This document shows positions 7,634 to 16,856 of a stretch of 34,847 nucleotides of DNA, one piece after another. The position numbers and the translations under genes are program-made. Numbering within the stretch: the first letter of the stretch is position 1; each line of letters starts with the position of its first letter. Source of the stretch: JAGXTF01 sp040376005. Its GTDB lineage: Bacteria > Bacteroidota > Bacteroidia > NS11-12g > UBA955. Below the pieces are notes generated by a model that was given only the letters and a program-made list of their open reading frames with translations, searched no databases and was not told the DNA's origin. The DNA lies in assembly GCA_040376005.1 (NCBI GenBank), contig JBEIRK010000009.1, positions 1 through 34,847 of the forward strand. Direction: 5' to 3'.

Positions 7634-8823
7634 GAAGCACCGAGTTCACTTAAGGCCAAGTAGGCCAACAATCCACATCCGTTTTTAAGCGCAGCTTCAT
7701 CCGCATCAAAAGATGGATGGTGCACTGAATGCACGATACCGCGATCTTCATTTCGCACACCTATGCGGTAAAAGCAGGAAGGTACTTCTTGTGAGTAATA
7801 GGAGAAATCTTCTGCTGCCATCCAAATATCCAATGGCATTACATTCTCTTCACCCAAATAGTGTTGGGCATTTCCAATGCAGCGTTCGGTTAAAGAATCA
7901 TCGTTTTTCAGAAATGGATATCCCTTAACGATATTGAAATCCACGCTACCGCCCATGCTTTCAGCAATGCCTTCGGCCATTTTTTTCATTTTCTCATGTG
8001 CTTCTGCCCGCCATTCTTCATGTAAGGTTCTGAAAGTGCCTTCCATATGCACCACAGAAGGAATGACATTGGTTGCGCCTTGGGCGATAACCTTTCCAAA
8101 AGACAGCACAGAGGGTATCGTTGGGTTTGCATTTCTACTAACGATCGTTTGTAAGGCTACCAGGATATGTGCAGCAATCAGAACTGGATCTACATTGAAA
8201 TGGGGCATAGCGCCATGTCCACCTTTGCCATGAACTTCTACATATATTTCGTCAGCGCTGGCCATGTATAAGCCTCTTCTGAAGCCTGTTTTACCTTCGT
8301 TAATGATGGGCATAACATGCTGACCAATCATGCAATCCACCTTGGGATTGTCGAGCACGCCTTCTTTGATCAGCAAAGAGGCACCACCCGGTATCTTTTC
8401 CTCGCCAGGTTGGAATACCAGTTTTATGGTTCCTTCAAATTCAGAAGTGAGCCCGCTAAGGATTTTGGCAGCTCCCAAAAGCGAAGTTGTGTGGAAATCA
8501 TGTCCGCAGGCATGCATGACTCCTTCACTTTTGCTGCGATACGGTCTGCCGTCTTCTACTTCAACTATAGGCAGGGCATCTAAATCAGCGCGGAGCCCCA
8601 CTACTTTTGAACTCGGGTTTTTACCTTCGATAAGGGCAACAACTCCGGTTTCAGCCATCCTTTTGGTTTGCAATCCAAGGCCTTGCAAGTAGTCCTCAAC
8701 CAGGCGGGCTGTTTGATGTTCCTGAAAGGAAAGTTCTGGATTCATGTGGATGTTTCGTCGAATGCTTACCAATTCCTCATGGATTTCTTCGGCTTTTGAC
8801 CTTATTTTGTCAATTATCGGCAT
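7630..8823 (-). CDS. M20 family amidohydrolase (N-acyl-amino-acid / hippurate hydrolase type)
   Basis: Zinc-type metallopeptidase-fold hydrolase that removes acyl groups from amino acids or similar amides. The 397 residues match the M20D group. Metal and catalytic marks: HACGHDFHTT (C106, H108), PGEEKIPGG with E141/E142, IGQHVMP (H169), and a late HH pair in VHSVHHPSF. A dimerisation (lid) domain lies between the two halves of the catalytic domain. There is no signal peptide, so it is cytosolic. Exact substrate is not predictable. An exact TACCTTTG box lies 34 bases upstream on the minus strand, within a palindrome shared with the divergent lipoprotein gene. Confidence 0.9.
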   Translation of the reverse strand: MPIIDKIRSKAEEIHEELVSIRRNIHMNPELSFQEHQTARLVEDYLQGLGLQTKRMAETGVVALIEGKNPSSKVVGLRADLDALPIVEVEDGRPYRSKSEGVMHACGHDFHTTSLLGAAKILSGLTSEFEGTIKLVFQPGEEKIPGGASLLIKEGVLDNPKVDCMIGQHVMPIINEGKTGFRRGLYMASADEIYVEVHGKGGHGAMPHFNVDPVLIAAHILVALQTIVSRNANPTIPSVLSFGKVIAQGATNVIPSVVHMEGTFRTLHEEWRAEAHEKMKKMAEGIAESMGGSVDFNIVKGYPFLKNDDSLTERCIGNAQHYLGEENVMPLDIWMAAEDFSYYSQEVPSCFYRIGVRNEDRGIVHSVHHPSFDADEAALKNGCGLLAYLALSELGAS

Positions 8824-8850
8824 ATATTTTGCGATTCAAAAATTAGTGAG

Positions 8851-8864
8851 ACCTTTGCAAAGGT
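8851..8864. promoter_or_regulatory. 14-bp palindrome overlapping two divergent promoters
   Basis: ACCTTTGCAAAGGT is a perfect palindrome. On the minus strand it supplies TACCTTTG (8858-8865), an exact -7 box for the M20 gene. On the plus strand it supplies GACCTTTG (one mismatch to TAnnTTTG) for the lipoprotein gene. The two promoters may be back to back and compete for polymerase, or the palindrome may be an operator. Confidence 0.5.
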
Positions 8865-8871
8865 AAAACAA

Positions 8872-9456
8872 GTGAGATCGATTCTATACTTAATTCTATC
8901 CAGCCTACTCTTATTGGGTTCTTGTGGGAAATTTTCCACCAAAGAACACTATACCCTTGACGCCAATTTTAAAAGCTTTTTTAATTACAGAAACGGGAGT
9001 GAGTGGCACTATTATGATCTGGCAGATACCAACTACAAAGAGGTGGTAACCGTTACTGGACACCTTCAGGGTAAAATGGTTTGGGATGCCTTTGATCAAG
9101 AGTTTATCCAATATGATTTGATTTCTGACAAGGACAGTATGTACAAACTCAGGGCTGTTGCAGAAGCTGTAAATGTGTCGCGCGCTGTGCTGTTGGTTCA
9201 AGATACCAATTACAGACAAGCTGCAGAGTGGTACTATGCAGGTGGGAATTTTAGCGGTGTTGCCGGCAATGGAGATACTTTTAATTTCTATCCTACCTAT
9301 CGCATGCAAGCAATAGATTATACTGATGTTATTGAGCTGATACCCCGCCGTCCTCGTCTGGATAAACGCATTTTTATAGCACGAGGTATCGGAATCATCA
9401 GAAAAGAGAAAGTATCAGGGCGGACCCTTGTACTGAAATCGTGGACGGTGCAGTAA
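8872..9456 (+). CDS. Predicted lipoprotein, unknown function, GTG start
   Basis: A 194-residue protein starting at GTG with a lipoprotein signal: a hydrophobic run followed by LLLLGSC, giving lipidated Cys18. The mature part is rich in aromatic and acidic residues and appears beta-rich; I recognise no domain or catalytic motif. It is probably anchored in the outer or inner membrane facing the periplasm. It ends nine bases before dnaG and is likely co-transcribed with it. It is divergent from the M20 gene, with 48 bases between the two starts. Confidence 0.75.
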   Translation: MRSILYLILSSLLLLGSCGKFSTKEHYTLDANFKSFFNYRNGSEWHYYDLADTNYKEVVTVTGHLQGKMVWDAFDQEFIQYDLISDKDSMYKLRAVAEAVNVSRAVLLVQDTNYRQAAEWYYAGGNFSGVAGNGDTFNFYPTYRMQAIDYTDVIELIPRRPRLDKRIFIARGIGIIRKEKVSGRTLVLKSWTVQ

Positions 9457-9465
9457 ATTCGTCCC

Positions 9466-11388
9466 ATGATTGCCCCAAATTCCATAGAGCAACTTCTAAC
9501 TGTTGCCGCCATTGAAGAGGTGGTAGGGGATTATGTCAGTCTCAAACGGGCTGGTTCTCGCTACAAAGGCTTGTGTCCATTTCATGATGAGAAGACCCCC
9601 AGTTTTGTAGTATCTCCAACTATTGGGATTTACAAGTGCTTTGGATGTCAAAAAGGAGGCAATTCCATCAATTTTTTGATGGAAATGGAGAACTATACCT
9701 ATGTGGAAGCTGCCAGAAGTTTGGCTGCAAAGTATGGCGTAGAGCTCATCGAAACAGGTAAAGAAGATACGGATGCTTTTCGCGCGAGCCAAAAACAAAG
9801 AGAAAACATCCAAGTAGTTCTGGATTTTGCCTTAGACTTCTTTCGCACGAATCTTTTTGAAAGTGAAGAGGGTAAGAATATCGGATTGCCCTATTTCAAA
9901 GAAAGGGAATTTAGGGATGATACCATTGAGAAATGGGGCTTAGGTTACAGCCCGGAATCATGGGATGCACTAACTCGGAAGGCCACAGAGGCGGGTTACA
10001 CACTAGAAAATCTGGAGCTGGCAGGCTTGGTGCGGAAACGTGAAAGCGGGGGCTATTTCGATCTGTTTCGCAATCGCGTAATTTTTCCCATATACAGTGT
10101 TTCAGGTAAGGTCATTGCCTTTGCGGGCCGCAAAATGACCAGTGCAGACAATTCTCCCAAATATGTCAACTCACCAGAAACCGAACTTTATAAGAAAAGC
10201 GACATTCTCTATGGTGTATTTCATGCAAAAAATGCGATTAAAGTAAAAAGCAAGGTATACCTTACTGAAGGATATACCGATGTAATTACCCTGAATCAAA
10301 ACGGAATTGCCAATGTAGTAGCGAGTTCTGGAACAGCACTAACCATAGGTCAAATTCGATTGATACGCCGCTTTACCCACGATATTACTGTGGTTTATGA
10401 TGGAGATAAGGCGGGTATTAAAGCTTCATTGCGTGGTATCAATCTCCTGTTGGCTGAGGATTTAAATGTTCGTGTAGTTCCACTTCCTGATGGTGAAGAC
10501 CCTGATTCTTATTGCAGAAAACTCGGGGGCGAAGGGTTTCAAGACTATTTAGATACGTACGAAGAGAATTTTATATTCTTTAAGGCGCGCTTGCTCTTGG
10601 ATGAGGTGAAGCATGACCCCATTCGTAAAACTGAAGCGGTGCGGGATATCTTGGAAAGTCTAGCTGAGATTCGAGATCCCTTGAAACGGAATGCACTGAA
10701 CCGCGAATTGGCCATAATCTGCGGAATGGATGAAGCACTGCTGGCTCAGGAGCTGGCCCTGCTGGTTAGGGGGAAAAGTGTCACCACCGCCAAAGAAATT
10801 ATTGAAGAAATCAGGCAGATTACGGATGCTTCCGGTATTGACCTGCCTCAAGAACCCTTCAATGATGAGGTTCAAGAACGCGCAATGCTGCGTCTTCTAA
10901 TGTTGTATGGGCAACATGATTTTGATACCGAATCCAGTGTTTTCAAATTCGCCATTGAGGAACTCAAAAGGGATGAGGGAGTGGTGTTCAATGATCCTGT
11001 AACCAAGGAATTGATTGCGGACTTCAAGAGGATGGACCCTGAGAGCTATCCAGGTGTAAGTTATTTTACCTCACATCCCAATTCAGATGTGGTAAGCTGG
11101 GCCGCTGGCGTATTGAGTTCAGGCCACGAATTAAGCAAGGCTTACGAAGAGAACTTTATTCATGTGACCCATGAAGCCGAAAATTACCGTCATGAACTTA
11201 TTGGCATTTTTGTCCATTTACGACGGAAAAAACTAGACAACCTTGCCCATATGTGCCTCGATAAATTGAAAAATGGTGAAGGAGACCCTGAAGATATTAT
11301 CATGGAATTGGAGTGGCTCAATAGCATTAGAACCCGCATTGCAGGCGAGATTGGGAATGCGGTGTTCACCATTGGTAGGGCATTGTAA
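9466..11388 (+). CDS. dnaG: DNA primase DnaG
   Basis: Makes RNA primers at the replication fork. The 640 residues hold the usual three parts. First is a CHC2 zinc finger (C37, H40, C58, C61, within LCPFHDEKTPSF and YKCFGCQKGG). Next is the catalytic TOPRIM core (VYLTEGYTDVITL with its acidic residue, then VVYDGDKAG). Last is a helical C-terminal region expected to bind the DnaB helicase. The start at 9466 follows the family N-terminus, which begins only about a dozen residues before the first conserved helix. It follows the lipoprotein gene by nine bases; no sigma factor gene lies downstream, unlike the proteobacterial arrangement. Confidence 0.97.
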   Translation: MIAPNSIEQLLTVAAIEEVVGDYVSLKRAGSRYKGLCPFHDEKTPSFVVSPTIGIYKCFGCQKGGNSINFLMEMENYTYVEAARSLAAKYGVELIETGKEDTDAFRASQKQRENIQVVLDFALDFFRTNLFESEEGKNIGLPYFKEREFRDDTIEKWGLGYSPESWDALTRKATEAGYTLENLELAGLVRKRESGGYFDLFRNRVIFPIYSVSGKVIAFAGRKMTSADNSPKYVNSPETELYKKSDILYGVFHAKNAIKVKSKVYLTEGYTDVITLNQNGIANVVASSGTALTIGQIRLIRRFTHDITVVYDGDKAGIKASLRGINLLLAEDLNVRVVPLPDGEDPDSYCRKLGGEGFQDYLDTYEENFIFFKARLLLDEVKHDPIRKTEAVRDILESLAEIRDPLKRNALNRELAIICGMDEALLAQELALLVRGKSVTTAKEIIEEIRQITDASGIDLPQEPFNDEVQERAMLRLLMLYGQHDFDTESSVFKFAIEELKRDEGVVFNDPVTKELIADFKRMDPESYPGVSYFTSHPNSDVVSWAAGVLSSGHELSKAYEENFIHVTHEAENYRHELIGIFVHLRRKKLDNLAHMCLDKLKNGEGDPEDIIMELEWLNSIRTRIAGEIGNAVFTIGRAL

Positions 11389-11530
11389 GCGACTGGAGTT
11401 TTCCACCGTTATTTTTTAACATTTGGAAAATCCCGCGCTGCAAGGGGTAGTTTTGAAATGAGGTTTTGTGGATAAAGGTTTGTAAAGTATTGATTGTTAA
11501 TTACTTGATATCAAAAATTGCACTTTGGCA

Positions 11531-11539
11531 TAGTATTTG
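11531..11539 (+). promoter_or_regulatory. Near-consensus -7 box for the glucosaminidase gene
   Basis: TAGTATTTG resembles TAnnTTTG with one extra base between TA and TTTG. It is 13 bases before the ATG at 11553. The rest of the 164-base gap after dnaG has no other convincing signal. Confidence 0.35.
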
Positions 11540-11552
11540 AACATGGCGAGTT

Positions 11553-12131
11553 ATGAAAAAACTGCTCACAGGTGCGATACTATTACTGGTACTTGCGGCC
11601 ACGGCAGCCAACGTGAACTGGTCGAGAAGTCGCGCTGCTACTGAAGAGCCGGCAATTGAGAAGGATTCGGTTGTCATTACTGGTGATACATTAATGTTAG
11701 ATTCCCTAACCTTGTCTCTCAAAGAAATTCCCAAAGCACAGCATCTTTATACTGTTGCGAAAGTTTCTGTAGGTCGCTGGGCAAAATTATTTACCGCTAT
11801 CAAATTGGAAGAAAGCGGTGCAGATGGTAAAAACAGTTACTATGCGAGAGCCTACAATAACCTTACCGGCATGCGTTGGCCCGGAAAAGGACGTCAAACC
11901 ACTGCTGTTTCTATTGGTAAAGGCAATTATGCGATTTTCAACCATTGGCATGATTGTATGGTAGATTGGAAGCTTTACATAGAACTTATGGATGTAAAGT
12001 TCCAAGAGAAATATGGCCGAGTGGCTAAGGACGAATTGGAAATGATTGACTTTATGTATGGTTCTTATAATCCTTACAAGGTTTGGAAGCAGCACATGTA
12101 CTGGCACATCAACCATTTCAAATACAAATAA
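11553..12131 (+). CDS. Secreted glucosaminidase-domain protein (peptidoglycan hydrolase)
   Basis: Predicted endo-beta-N-acetylglucosaminidase cutting peptidoglycan glycan chains. The 192 residues begin with an uncleaved or cleavable signal segment (hydrophobic 4-19). A linker follows, then a compact domain from about residue 65, with KLEESGADG (E86/E87, candidate catalytic Glu), NNLTGMRWPG, the NYAIFNHWHDCMVDW segment and the closing WKQHMYWHI. These match the glucosaminidase family found in bacterial autolysins. No LysM or SPOR domain is attached. It is followed by a strong terminator shared with the convergent MFS gene. Confidence 0.8.
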   Translation: MKKLLTGAILLLVLAATAANVNWSRSRAATEEPAIEKDSVVITGDTLMLDSLTLSLKEIPKAQHLYTVAKVSVGRWAKLFTAIKLEESGADGKNSYYARAYNNLTGMRWPGKGRQTTAVSIGKGNYAIFNHWHDCMVDWKLYIELMDVKFQEKYGRVAKDELEMIDFMYGSYNPYKVWKQHMYWHINHFKYK

Positions 12132-12159
12132 TAGACTTTAAAGAGAATCCCTCTCCCAT

Positions 12160-12189
12160 AAAAGGCTGCCTCTGTCAAGGTGGCCTTTT
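12160..12189. terminator. Bidirectional rho-independent terminator
   Basis: An 11-pair stem (AAAAGGCTGCC with GGTGGCCTTTT, two G-T wobbles) closes an 8-base loop. A-rich sequence on the left and a T-run on the right give a U-tract in both directions. It sits between the stops of the convergent glucosaminidase and MFS genes, so it can end both transcripts. Confidence 0.85.
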
Positions 12190-13371
12190 TTATAACTCTA
12201 TAGGCACATCTACCGCACTATGTTTGTGTTTGTCTTCCTTGAAAATCAAACTGAGCACGGCGGCCATCAAAGACCAAAATAGGCAGAATGAAAAGATGGC
12301 GCCATATTGATTCGGGAATGCATGGATAAGCTCGCCAGAGGCCAAGCTGCCAAATATAATTCCTGCTTCCAAGGTCATGAATAACATGCCTAATGCCCGG
12401 CCACGCGTAGCTGCTGTGGCGGTGTCATCCGCCCAAGCAAAGAGCCCCGGTGCATTGAATCCTTGTCCCATGCCATAGCAGGCCGCTGCGCAGAAAAATC
12501 CCGCATTGCCTGCATCCACCAATAAGAGTAAAAAGGCAATACTTTGAAGTCCACCCCCGATTAGGCTATTCTTCGTTCTGCCGATTCTATCCGATAATTT
12601 GCCGCTAAAAATGCGCACCATCAATGAGAAGGTAACATAAATAGACAAGAACAGACCTTTATTACTAAACCCTTTGGCCAATGTGATGTCTGGCATCAAG
12701 GTGAGCACTACACCTAATGGAACACATACGCAAAACATAATCACCGCGGGCTTCCACGAAGCTTTGTAAAACAAGTCTTTAAGTGAATGTACTTTGGTTC
12801 GGCCTTCTTTTTTGGTTTCTGGCAAGCTGGCAAAAATCACAATGGCCAATATGGCCAATAAGGCAGATGTATAGTACAAGGAAGCAACGCCAGCTGCGGC
12901 GATAATCGCCGCACCAAGAATGTATCCCGCTGCTGAGCCTATATTGGAAAACATTCCCTGCCAACCCATTGCCTCTCCACGGCGGTTATGAGGCACTACA
13001 TCCGCCGTAAAAGCAGTGAGTCCGCTGGGGGCAAATCCAGTAGAGAAGCCGTGCAAGGCGCGCACCATAAAGAAAAACCAAATTACCTGTGAAATGGGAT
13101 ATAAGACTCCCGCAATGACACAAAAGGCAGCGCCACCCAGCATAGACCATTTTCTCCCTAAATTATCGGTAATCCAACCTGATAATGGTCTTGCCGCAAG
13201 CGCAGAAAATGCAAATGCAGACAGAATCCATCCGATGTACCTTCCCCCTCCAATAGCACGCAGGTGATTTGGGAGCTCAGGCAATACCATGTTAAAAGAA
13301 AGGAAAAGGAGCAAGGCTCCCAGACACATTCTCCAAAACACGCCAGGGAAGCGCTGAGAAGGGTTACCCAT
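12190..13371 (-). CDS. Major facilitator superfamily transporter
   Basis: A 393-residue inner-membrane protein with about twelve hydrophobic helices. The MFS loop 2-3 signature is visible as SGWITDNLGRKWSM, and its repeat in the second half as SGKLSDRIGRTKNS. A substrate cannot be assigned. Its start overlaps the end of nadE by eight bases on the same strand, so it is the third gene of a barrel-nadE-MFS run; whether the cargo relates to NAD precursors is untested speculation. Its stop lies at the edge of the bidirectional terminator. Confidence 0.88.
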   Translation of the reverse strand: MGNPSQRFPGVFWRMCLGALLLFLSFNMVLPELPNHLRAIGGGRYIGWILSAFAFSALAARPLSGWITDNLGRKWSMLGGAAFCVIAGVLYPISQVIWFFFMVRALHGFSTGFAPSGLTAFTADVVPHNRRGEAMGWQGMFSNIGSAAGYILGAAIIAAAGVASLYYTSALLAILAIVIFASLPETKKEGRTKVHSLKDLFYKASWKPAVIMFCVCVPLGVVLTLMPDITLAKGFSNKGLFLSIYVTFSLMVRIFSGKLSDRIGRTKNSLIGGGLQSIAFLLLLVDAGNAGFFCAAACYGMGQGFNAPGLFAWADDTATAATRGRALGMLFMTLEAGIIFGSLASGELIHAFPNQYGAIFSFCLFWSLMAAVLSLIFKEDKHKHSAVDVPIEL

Positions 13372-14995
13372 GTTTGGCTACCAATGGAATTCTTCTTCCA
13401 GAGCCAAAAGCTTTCGTACTCACACGCAAAATAGGTGGAGCTTGATAGCGCTTATATTCGCTGCGGTTTACCAAGTTAATGATCCTGTCGGTTACCCCAG
13501 GGTCATAGCCCAAAGCTTTAATTTCCGCACGCCCTTTTTTCTCTTCAATATATAGGGTCAAAATTTCATCCAGTATAGGGTAATCTGGCAATGAATCGCT
13601 GTCTTTTTGACCGGGTCTTAACTCCGCACTTGGGGCCTTGGTGATAATGTTATCAGGAATCACTTCATCATTCCTATTGATATATCGAGCCAGCGCATAA
13701 ACACGCATTTTAAACACATCGCCAAGTGGACTCAATCCTCCGCACATGTCACCGTACAAGGTGCTGTAGCCAACAGACATTTCACTCTTGTTTGAGGTGT
13801 TGAGCAGGATATGACCGAGTTTGTTGCTTATCGCCATCAGCAAAACCCCACGGGTTCTTGCCTGTATGTTTTCTTCAGTAAGGTCAAATGCCTTGCCCGC
13901 AAACACAGGATCCAGCACCTGATTGAATTGGTCATAAATATCAGCAATTCCAAGGGTATGCCAGGTATTCCCAAGGTTTATACTCAGTTGTTCTGCATCG
14001 GTTACAGATCCTTCAGAGCTAAAGGCAGAGGGCATAAGTACAGGCAGCACATTTTCACTACCCAGGGCTTCTGTTGCTAATGCTTGCACTACTGCGCTAT
14101 CTATACCACCCGAACTTCCCAAAACTGCTTTGGTAAAGCCCATTTTGCCGAAATACTCTCGTATCCCAAATACCAAAGCTCGATGCAAGGTTTCTATTTC
14201 ATCATATTGAACAGGCTCGACGGGTGATTCGTAAAAGTCGCCATCTTTATATTCGATATACGCCAGTTGTTCACTGAAATAGGGGAGTTCACACACGGTT
14301 TTCCCCAGTGAATTGATGGCTTGGCTATCTCCTTCAAAAATCAATTCAGTATGCGCACCCACTTGATTGACATAGCAGATTGGCAGTTGAAAACGCTGAA
14401 TATTTCCTTCAAAAACAGCATCTCTAACGCCGCCTTTCCCTACATGAAATGGCGATGCACTTGGGTGAATTATAAGCGCTGCACCTGCCTTCTTTAGCTG
14501 CTGTGCAGGACTGTATTTGTAATGAAAATCATTGTACACATCCCAAAGGTCCTCGCAAATCGCAATGCCGATTTTCACCCCCTTATATTCGATGATTTGG
14601 CAGTTTTCTTCTGATTCAAAATATCTTGCCTCATTAAAGATATCGTAAGTAGGCAATAAGCTTTTTTGTATGGTATGCGTGATTTCACCCTCTTGCATAA
14701 AACAAGCTACATTGTGCAATCTTCGGCCCGAAGCTGGGTTGCGCATCACACCGCCCACTACCGCTGCAATTCCTTGACAGCAATGCGCTATGGCGTCCAA
14801 ACTCTGCTCACACTGCTCAGTAAACCAGTCGTAATCCAACAAGTCTTCAGGTGGATAACCACAAACCGCCAATTCAGAAAACACAATTAAGTCAGCCCCT
14901 GCAGTCTTGGCTTCAGCTATGGAATCGGCTATTTTTTGGGTGTTGTGCTCAAAATCACCAATGGTGTAATTAAGCTGAGCCAAACAAATCTTCAT
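13364..14995 (-). CDS. nadE: Glutamine-dependent NAD+ synthetase
   Basis: Final step of NAD biosynthesis: amidates deamido-NAD using glutamine and ATP. The 543 residues combine an N-terminal nitrilase-type glutaminase domain and a C-terminal synthetase domain. The glutaminase triad is E41 (in FSELAVCGYPP), K111 (KSLLPTYDIFNE) and C147 (AICEDLW). The synthetase ATP loop is SGGIDS at residues 295-300. All key residues are present. It follows the beta-barrel gene by 17 bases and overlaps the MFS gene. NadE next to GldB-type genes has been noted in Bacteroidota, and here gldB starts just beyond the barrel gene on the other strand. Confidence 0.96.
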   Translation of the reverse strand: MKICLAQLNYTIGDFEHNTQKIADSIAEAKTAGADLIVFSELAVCGYPPEDLLDYDWFTEQCEQSLDAIAHCCQGIAAVVGGVMRNPASGRRLHNVACFMQEGEITHTIQKSLLPTYDIFNEARYFESEENCQIIEYKGVKIGIAICEDLWDVYNDFHYKYSPAQQLKKAGAALIIHPSASPFHVGKGGVRDAVFEGNIQRFQLPICYVNQVGAHTELIFEGDSQAINSLGKTVCELPYFSEQLAYIEYKDGDFYESPVEPVQYDEIETLHRALVFGIREYFGKMGFTKAVLGSSGGIDSAVVQALATEALGSENVLPVLMPSAFSSEGSVTDAEQLSINLGNTWHTLGIADIYDQFNQVLDPVFAGKAFDLTEENIQARTRGVLLMAISNKLGHILLNTSNKSEMSVGYSTLYGDMCGGLSPLGDVFKMRVYALARYINRNDEVIPDNIITKAPSAELRPGQKDSDSLPDYPILDEILTLYIEEKKGRAEIKALGYDPGVTDRIINLVNRSEYKRYQAPPILRVSTKAFGSGRRIPLVAKHG

Positions 14996-15012
14996 GTTCA
15001 GGCCTGTGCGGC

Positions 15013-15795
15013 TTAGAAGAAAACGCCCGCGTTGAGTCCTAGGTAGTTGTTTCTCCCTTTAACGGCATCATCCCAAAATAGATTGGTGAATCCATTGTCA
15101 AAACGCAAGCCCAACGTGGCGGTTGTTTTTCCGCTGATTTTAAACTCTACACCCACACCCAATACCATAGACATTCTTAGGGGTACTATATTGTCTTGAA
15201 AGGCACCGTTGCCATTCGCATCACCATTGAAATCGAGGTCGTCATTTGAGGCGCTGTTTGGACTATGTGAATTGGTCCCGCTGCGGTAGAAGGCTTCATT
15301 GGTAGAAGTAGTCACGCGGTTTTGAATCATAAAGGAAGGACTCAAACCAAACTGGCCCCAATACATCAAATTGCCAATTTCAGAGGTGCGCAATTTTAAG
15401 GTTACCGGAATTTGAATATACTGCAGCTTGTAGTTAAATTCTGCATTGGTATAGGTTTGTGTAAGGCTGTTGGTAGTGTTGTGTAAGGTATCCATAGAGG
15501 CAATTTTACTAGGGAATGAAGTAACAATGGCCTCAGTAGAGAGCCAATAGTTCGGATTGCCACCGATGTTAAAATCACCCATCAGTCCGTAGGAAATACC
15601 CAATCCAGCGCCATTTGATTTTACACGTCCTTCCATAATGCGCACCCAACTAAAGTTGGGACTTGCCTTGAAACCAAAACGTACGGTTTTGAGAGTGTTG
15701 TCAGCCGCTGCGGGCATTTGTGCATTGGCGTTGTTGGTTATTCCTGATAATAGGAGTGCACCAAACAACAAAGTAGTGTTAATTTGCGTTCTCAT
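15013..15795 (-). CDS. Outer-membrane beta-barrel protein
   Basis: A 260-residue protein with a signal peptide (cut after NNANA, about residue 25) and a PorT-like outer-membrane barrel. It ends in NNYLGLNAGVFF, a terminal aromatic strand suited to barrel assembly. An insert around residues 167-200 is rich in Asn, Ser and Asp (DLDFNGDANGNGAF) and may be an extracellular, perhaps calcium-binding, loop. No specific function is recognised. It heads the minus-strand run that includes nadE. Its ATG is only eight bases from the gldB ATG on the plus strand; the near-consensus box TTAGTTTG lies 11 bases upstream of it. Confidence 0.78.
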   Translation of the reverse strand: MRTQINTTLLFGALLLSGITNNANAQMPAAADNTLKTVRFGFKASPNFSWVRIMEGRVKSNGAGLGISYGLMGDFNIGGNPNYWLSTEAIVTSFPSKIASMDTLHNTTNSLTQTYTNAEFNYKLQYIQIPVTLKLRTSEIGNLMYWGQFGLSPSFMIQNRVTTSTNEAFYRSGTNSHSPNSASNDDLDFNGDANGNGAFQDNIVPLRMSMVLGVGVEFKISGKTTATLGLRFDNGFTNLFWDDAVKGRNNYLGLNAGVFF

Positions 15796-15803
15796 AAACT
15801 GAT

Positions 15804-16856
15804 ATGCAAACTAAATCATTTTTGCGCAATACTGCTGCAGTTTTACTACTTATTTTCATGATTTTCGGCACGGGTTGTAAGCCCAAAAAAGACCGTCATA
15901 ATCTGGGAAATTATAAACTACAGTATCACGATTTAACAGGCGAACTCTCGGTATATGCCGAAAAAGGAACCTTTACACTGCAGGATTTGGCAAGCCTTAA
16001 GAAAAAGCATGGTCGTGTATTTCAGTTATGGTTAAACGAAATTTTGGACTATTCATCCTATGGCTTCACCAATGATACTATGGTACACCTTGCATTGTCT
16101 GAGTTTATTGAAAGAAACAAACCCGTGTTTCGTGCCGTAAAAAGGCACTATTCGAAATACCCCGATTTGAACGAACGCATTACCGAAGCCTTCGCCACTT
16201 TAGATGAGGTTATTGGTGGGGTGAAGCAACCCATTATTTACAACTACTTTTCTCAGTTTAGTAACTACAATACCTTCATTGACACTGCCAATGGGCGCAC
16301 AGTAGTGGCCTACAGCTCTGAAATGTTCATGAACGATACATTTGTGTTGTATAAAATCCTCGAAGTACCTGAGTTTTTTAACCGCTATAACAGCACGGAT
16401 CAAATCCCTGCTATGTTGGTTTGGAATTATCTCAAAGGACGTTTTGAATCGGAGCAATCGGGTAAAAAAATGATTGATGAGGCGGTGTTCCATGGGAAAA
16501 TATGGTACATCATGGAGCAGGTTTTTGGAGAGGATGAAATATGGAAACAGTTTGGCTACACTGAAGAAGAGTGGCGCATGATGCTGGCAGATGAAGGTCA
16601 AATATGGCGCAATTACCTGAATAATGAAACCCTGTTTTCAACCGATTTTAATGAATATAAACGATTCTTTGCCTACGGAAAATACACCTATGGTGGCGGC
16701 GTTCCAGAGAATTATCCGCCACTGCTCGGCAATTTTACAGGCTACAGAATTGTAAGTGCCTACATGGAAAAAACCGAAGCGCCCATAGGTACACTTATGA
16801 AGTTAAACAATGGCGCTGAATTGCTGCGTCAATCCGCATACAACCCAATAAAATAA
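15804..16856 (+). CDS. gldB: Gliding motility lipoprotein GldB-like
   Basis: GldB is a lipoprotein required for gliding and T9SS-linked motility in Flavobacterium. This 350-residue protein has a lipobox (IFGTGC, Cys25). Its C-terminal half follows the family: EEWRMMLADEGQIWRNYL, ETLFSTDFN, GNFTGYRIVSAYME and the ending AELLRQSAYNPIK. These match the GldB pattern of an acidic helix, LLFSTD, a G-x-x-x-G-x-x-IVxxYM stretch and a terminal SxYxP(K). Assignment is by remembered family pattern. It is divergent from a barrel-nadE unit, and its stop overlaps the start of a thioesterase gene (TAATG). Length is slightly above the usual 320. Confidence 0.75.
   Translation: MQTKSFLRNTAAVLLLIFMIFGTGCKPKKDRHNLGNYKLQYHDLTGELSVYAEKGTFTLQDLASLKKKHGRVFQLWLNEILDYSSYGFTNDTMVHLALSEFIERNKPVFRAVKRHYSKYPDLNERITEAFATLDEVIGGVKQPIIYNYFSQFSNYNTFIDTANGRTVVAYSSEMFMNDTFVLYKILEVPEFFNRYNSTDQIPAMLVWNYLKGRFESEQSGKKMIDEAVFHGKIWYIMEQVFGEDEIWKQFGYTEEEWRMMLADEGQIWRNYLNNETLFSTDFNEYKRFFAYGKYTYGGGVPENYPPLLGNFTGYRIVSAYMEKTEAPIGTLMKLNNGAELLRQSAYNPIK

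Noticed and set aside
11399..11430. TTTTCCA/TGGAAAA inverted repeat after dnaG
   Set aside because: AT-rich 7-base arms with a loop of 18 bases and no T-run; not a convincing terminator.
11505..11514. TTGATATCAA palindrome before the glucosaminidase gene
   Set aside because: Ten bases of this composition are expected by chance in a window this size.
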